Positions 29,626-32,604 of a DNA stretch of 32,604 bases are shown piece after piece. The notes under the pieces were generated by a model. The model saw only the letters and a program-made list of their open reading frames with translations. It ran no database searches and had not been told where the DNA came from. The stretch spans positions 1 to 32,604 of the forward strand of contig DATFOK010000056.1 in NCBI GenBank assembly GCA_035265665.1, in the 5' to 3' direction. This stretch comes from DASUPK01 sp035265665 (GTDB taxonomy: Bacteria > Actinomycetota > Thermoleophilia > Solirubrobacterales > 70-9). Every line of letters starts with the position of its first letter. Position 1 is the stretch's first letter. The position numbers were made by a program, and so were the translations under genes.

Positions 29626-30639
29626 ATGGCGCCCCAACGTAAAACGGGTGGCGCTGACGCGCCCCCTCGCATAGACATCGAGCGACTTCACGTCACCCGT
29701 TCCCGCGCCAACCCCGGCGGGAAGGCGCAGGACGAGGAGGGCAAAGTCGCCTTCCGCTCGCGCAAGCCGCCCTGGCTCAAGGTGCCGGCGCCCGGCGGCC
29801 CGACCTACAGGCGCCTGAAGAAGACGATCGAGGCCGACAACCTGCACACCGTCTGCCAGGAGGCCAACTGCCCGAACGTCGGCGAGTGCTGGGAGCGCGG
29901 CACCGCGACCTTCATGATCCTGGGCGACGTCTGCACCCGCCGCTGCGGCTTCTGCAACGTCCAGACGGGCAAGCCGACCTGGCACGACCCGCTCGAGCCG
30001 CTCCGCGTCGCCAACCAGGTGAAGCGGATGGGGCTCCAACACGCGGTGATCACCTCGGTCGACCGGGACGACCTCCCCGACTACGGAGCCGGCGCCTTCG
30101 TCGGCGTGATCCGCTCGATCCGCCGGATGGCGCCGGGCTGCAGGGTCGAGGTGCTCACTCCGGACTTCCGCGGGCAGGAGATGCCGCTCGCCAAGGTGAT
30201 CGCCGAGCGGCCCGACGTCTTCAATCACAACGTCGAGACCGTGCCCCGGCTCTACCCCATTGCCAGGCGCGGCTCTGACTTCATGCGCTCAACGCGGGTT
30301 CTGCGGATGGCGAAGGAGATGGGGGGCGACGAGGTCGTGACCAAGTCCGGGCTCATGGTCGGGCTCGGCGAGAACTTCGACGAGATGGTCGAGGCCTTCG
30401 GGATCCTGCGCGAGCACGGCGTCCAGGTCCTGACTGTGGGGCAGTACCTGCGGCCGACCGAAAAGCACCTGCCGGTGGACCGCTACTGGCACCCCGACGA
30501 GTTCGCCGCCCTGGAGAAGGCCGCATACGAGCTCGGCTTCGAGTCGGTCGCCTCGGGCCCGCTGGTGCGCAGCTCCTACCACGCGGACGAAACCGCGCAG
30601 ATGGTGGAGGAGCGCCGGTCCGCGGTCGGCGCCGCCTGA
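29626..30639 (+). CDS. lipA: Lipoyl synthase
   Basis: LipA inserts two sulfur atoms into protein-bound octanoate. The 337-residue protein has both cluster motifs: Cys77, Cys82 and Cys88 (CQEANCPNVGEC) for the auxiliary sulfur-donating cluster, and Cys103, Cys107 and Cys110 (CTRRCGFC) for the radical SAM cluster. The C-terminal RSSYHADE has the Ser that ligates the auxiliary cluster. The start at ATG 29626 gives a 60-residue N-terminal part before the first cluster, as in many actinobacterial LipA. With lipB it supplies the E2 subunits encoded upstream. Confidence 0.97.
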   Translation: MAPQRKTGGADAPPRIDIERLHVTRSRANPGGKAQDEEGKVAFRSRKPPWLKVPAPGGPTYRRLKKTIEADNLHTVCQEANCPNVGECWERGTATFMILGDVCTRRCGFCNVQTGKPTWHDPLEPLRVANQVKRMGLQHAVITSVDRDDLPDYGAGAFVGVIRSIRRMAPGCRVEVLTPDFRGQEMPLAKVIAERPDVFNHNVETVPRLYPIARRGSDFMRSTRVLRMAKEMGGDEVVTKSGLMVGLGENFDEMVEAFGILREHGVQVLTVGQYLRPTEKHLPVDRYWHPDEFAALEKAAYELGFESVASGPLVRSSYHADETAQMVEERRSAVGAA

Positions 30640-30658
30640 CCACGCGGTGCCCTGATGC

Positions 30659-30702
30659 GAGGGTGCGCGAAAGCGCAACCCGTTTGATGATGAAGTCCAA
30701 GT
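30659..30702 (+). repeat. Hairpin repeat, copy 2
   Basis: GGGTGCGC-GAAA-GCGCAACCC makes a stem capped by a GNRA tetraloop with one bulged A. The tail GTTTGATG is followed by GAAG and CCAAGT, as in copy 1 at 17897-17949. In this copy the ATG of the tail lies at 30687-30689 and is in frame with the VOC protein, so the element reaches into its first codons. Confidence 0.7.
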
Positions 30703-31130
30703 TCAGCCACGTGGACCTGGTCGTTTCCGACCTCGGGCGCAGCCTGGACTTCTACCGGGGCCTGCTCGTGCCGCTCGCCTGGACCGGCCTGAACGAGGTG
30801 CGCGGCGAGCGCGGCGAGACCATCCACTACATCTCCCAGGAGGGACCGGGGGTGGCCGCGCTGGGCCTGCGGCAGCGGCCGGACGATGCGCCGCAGCATC
30901 GGTATGACCGCTACGCGCTCGGCGTGCATCACGTCTGCTTCGATGCGCCCAGCAGGGAGGCCGTCGACGAGAGAGCCAGGTGGTTGCGGGAGAGCGGCGC
31001 CGAGATCGAGAGCGGCCCCGCGGAGTACGACTACACGCCCGGCTACTACGCGGTGTTCTTCTACGACCCCGATGGGATCAAGCTCGAGCTCCTGCATCGG
31101 CCCGGTTACTGGGAGTACGTGAGCGGCTGA
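30687..31130 (+). CDS. VOC-family protein (glyoxalase/dioxygenase fold)
   Basis: The protein is 147 residues from ATG 30687 (146 from ATG 30690). FSHVDLVVSDLGRSLDFYRGLL is the first beta-alpha-beta unit with a metal-ligand His; LGVHHVCFDAPSREAVDERARWL is the second with HHV; FFYDPDGIKLELLHRPGYWEY ends with the DPDGxxxEL motif whose Glu usually binds metal. A single metal site of the VOC superfamily is therefore predicted. Substrate is unknown. No ribosome site precedes the start, which lies 5 bases after the hairpin of the repeat element. An in-frame GTG at 30663 would run through the hairpin and was not chosen. Confidence 0.85.
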   Translation: MMKSKFSHVDLVVSDLGRSLDFYRGLLVPLAWTGLNEVRGERGETIHYISQEGPGVAALGLRQRPDDAPQHRYDRYALGVHHVCFDAPSREAVDERARWLRESGAEIESGPAEYDYTPGYYAVFFYDPDGIKLELLHRPGYWEYVSG

Positions 31131-31171
31131 CACGTGCACCTTTCCTTGCTCTCGCGTGTTTCGGGTGTTCG

Positions 31172-31177
31172 TAGCCT
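31172..31177 (+). promoter_or_regulatory. Candidate -10 box (TAGCCT), leaderless start
   Basis: TAGCCT ends 6 bases before the ATG at 31184 and no ribosome site follows. TTGCTC at 31146 is 20 bases upstream, too far for a good -35. Confidence 0.5.
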
Positions 31178-31183
31178 CGAACC

Positions 31184-32377
31184 ATGCGTGCCCGACGCAG
31201 AACCACCCTCGCCTCGATTGCGGCCATCGCCGCCGCCGTCGCCATAGGTCCGCTCGCGGGCGGGGGGTCCGCGCAGACGACGACCGACGAGGCCGCGAAG
31301 CCGAAGCACCCGCTGACCGGCGACGGGATGTGGATCTGGTACGTGAGCCGCTCCTCGCGCGGCAAGCCGGGCAAGATCGCGAAGAAGGCCCACCGCCACG
31401 GGATCGAAACCGTGCACATCAAGTCGGGTGACGGCACGACCTACTGGGGCCAGTTCTCCTCAAGATTGGTCTCAGCGCTCAAGGCTCGCGGGCTCAACGT
31501 GTGCGCCTGGCAGTTCCTCTACGGGCGCAAACCGGCGAAGGAGGCACGGGTCGGTGCGGCGGCGGTCAGCCGCGGGGCCGACTGCCTCGTCCTCGACGTC
31601 GAGGGGCACTACGAGGGCCGCTACCCGCAGGCCTCGACGTACATGACCACCCTGCGCTCGCTTATCGGCCCCGACTATCCGGTTGGACTGACGAGCTTTC
31701 CGTACGTCGACTACCACCCCGCTCTGCCCTACTCGGTGTTCCTCGGACCCGGCGGCGCGCAGTTCAACCTGCCGCAGCTCTACTGGAAGACGATCGGGAC
31801 GACCGTCGACACCGGCTACACCCATACCTGGGTCTGGAACCGGATCTACCGGCGGCCGATACTCCCCCTGGGTCAGGTCTATCTGAACCCGAAGGCGGGG
31901 CAGATCAAGCGGTTCCGGGCGCTCGCCATGTCGCATGGATTCGAAGGGGTCAGCTGGTGGTCGTGGCAGTCGGCTCGCAAGCGCCAGTGGAAGGCGGTCG
32001 GCGCTCCGGTCTCGCCCGCCGCAGTAGCGCCCTATCCGAGCTATCCCTTCCTTCGCCTCGGCTCCAAGGGCGATTTCGTCGCCTGGGCACAGCAGCTGCT
32101 GGCAGGAGCCGGCATCAGCGTGCCGATCACCGGCTACTACCAGGGCTCGACCCAGTCGGCCGTCTACTCCTTCCAGGCCGCCCACGGCCTGCCGCAGACC
32201 GGGAACCTCGAAGCCCCGACCTGGCCGGTTCTGCTGCAGGCCGATCCGCTGCCGGTGCGCTGGACCAAGGGCGGCGCCGTGGCATCCGGCTCGCGCGGGC
32301 GCCTCACGCTGCCGGCCCCGCGCTCGGCGAAGCTGCCGGCGGTGCGCAACGAGATCCCGCCTCCGTCGAAGCGCTGA
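31184..32377 (+). CDS. Secreted glycoside-hydrolase-like protein with peptidoglycan-binding domain
   Basis: The 397-residue protein has a signal peptide (MRARRRT, hydrophobic 9-27, cleavage probably near Ala30) and is exported. Residues about 45-270 look like a TIM-barrel glycoside-hydrolase-like domain: GMWIWYVSRS, HGIETVHIKSGDG, NVCAWQFLYGRKP, ADCLVLDVEGHYEG (candidate acidic residues Asp and Glu), VGLTSFPYVDYHP and GFEGVSWWSWQ. Residues about 285-345 (FLRLGSKGDFVAWAQQLLAGAG...SAVYSFQAAHGLPQTGNLEAPTWPVLL) are a PG_binding_1-type module. Cell-wall association is likely; hydrolase activity is inferred. The Pro/Ser-rich tail ends at the stop. It has its own promoter-like box. Confidence 0.78.
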   Translation: MRARRRTTLASIAAIAAAVAIGPLAGGGSAQTTTDEAAKPKHPLTGDGMWIWYVSRSSRGKPGKIAKKAHRHGIETVHIKSGDGTTYWGQFSSRLVSALKARGLNVCAWQFLYGRKPAKEARVGAAAVSRGADCLVLDVEGHYEGRYPQASTYMTTLRSLIGPDYPVGLTSFPYVDYHPALPYSVFLGPGGAQFNLPQLYWKTIGTTVDTGYTHTWVWNRIYRRPILPLGQVYLNPKAGQIKRFRALAMSHGFEGVSWWSWQSARKRQWKAVGAPVSPAAVAPYPSYPFLRLGSKGDFVAWAQQLLAGAGISVPITGYYQGSTQSAVYSFQAAHGLPQTGNLEAPTWPVLLQADPLPVRWTKGGAVASGSRGRLTLPAPRSAKLPAVRNEIPPPSKR

Positions 32378-32435
32378 TCCCTTCCCCAGAACAACTTAAA
32401 ACCGCCGCTTGCATGGAAAGCAGTGGTCTTCACGC

Positions 32436-32441
32436 GATACT
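32436..32441 (+). promoter_or_regulatory. Possible -10 box (GATACT) before the last gene
   Basis: GATACT ends 9 bases before the ATG at 32451 with no ribosome site in between. The first base deviates from TANNNT. The 73-base gap from the previous gene holds no terminator hairpin that I can see. Confidence 0.3.
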
Positions 32442-32450
32442 GCGCGGGCG

Positions 32451-32604
32451 ATGTCTGAGGAAACCATTGAGATAGTCCGGCGCGGCCACGACGCGTTTCG
32501 CGAGGGCGGCGAGCAAGCGATCTACGCGTACCTTGATCCCGACATCGAACTAACCGCAATCGAGGAACTGCCGGGCAATGAGACCCACTACGGCCACTCG
32601 GGCG
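32451..32604 (+). CDS. SnoaL-like (NTF2-fold) protein, N-terminal part (partial)
   Basis: The frame opens at ATG 32451 and runs off the right edge, showing 51 residues: SEETIEIVRRGHDAFREGG, then AIYAYLDPDIELTAIEE and a GNETHYGHSG stretch. The helix with R-x-x-xDAFxxGG and the following DPDIEL strand are the start of a SnoaL-like protein, as in many actinobacterial members. Function cannot be assigned. It is not a close match to the other SnoaL-like gene at 5689. Confidence 0.75.
   Translation, partial: MSEETIEIVRRGHDAFREGGEQAIYAYLDPDIELTAIEELPGNETHYGHSG

Overview
The window is about 32.6 kb of high-GC DNA with frequent GTG starts and tightly packed, overlapping genes. It looks like an actinobacterial chromosome. 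A Solirubrobacterales/Thermoleophilia-type organism is my best guess, from the secreted repeat protein with a Lys-rich C-terminal domain, the Rv2578c-type radical SAM protein, UdgX and a fused ThiS-ThiG. The lineage is inference. No phage, insertion sequence or CRISPR array is visible.

Layout. (1) 1-5654: purine synthesis, with the end of purL, a secreted beta-propeller protein, purF, purN and purH. (2) 5689-10553: a SnoaL-like protein, tRNA-Lys(TTT), an Rrf2 regulator without cysteines, and facing it a sulfate ABC transporter operon (binding lipoprotein, CysT, CysW, CysA). (3) 10713-14290: a 27-residue membrane peptide plus a duplicated DUF6766 membrane protein, a small basic Rho-N-like protein, and a divergent pair, radical SAM (Rv2578c family) and UdgX, sharing a perfect SOS (LexA) box. 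A helical protein of unknown function follows. (4) 14300-17898: thiamine synthesis, thiO and a thiS-thiG fusion behind a TPP riboswitch, with thiE divergent and a membrane protein after it. (5) 17975-30639: E3 (lpdA), a TMEM175-like channel gene broken by a frameshift, a HCCA-isomerase-like protein, a complete pyruvate dehydrogenase set (E1 alpha, E1 beta, E2), a branched-chain 2-oxoacid dehydrogenase set (E1 alpha, E1 beta, E2), leucine dehydrogenase, lipB and lipA. (6) 30687-32604: a VOC protein, a secreted glycoside-hydrolase-like protein with a peptidoglycan-binding domain, and the start of a second SnoaL-like gene.

How the genes work together. Regions 4 and 5 bring together two lipoyl-dependent 2-oxoacid dehydrogenase complexes, a candidate shared E3, the enzymes that make and attach lipoate, and part of the pathway for TPP, the E1 cofactor. 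Leucine dehydrogenase, translationally coupled to the second complex, would supply branched-chain 2-oxoacids.

The points most worth a second look are the SOS box controlling UdgX and a radical SAM protein, a two-copy hairpin repeat (17897 and 30659) whose tail contains an ATG, a possibly ribosome-site-sequestering leader before the second E1 alpha, the ThiS-ThiG fusion, and a recurrent TANNNT box 6-10 bases before start codons that suggests widespread leaderless transcripts.
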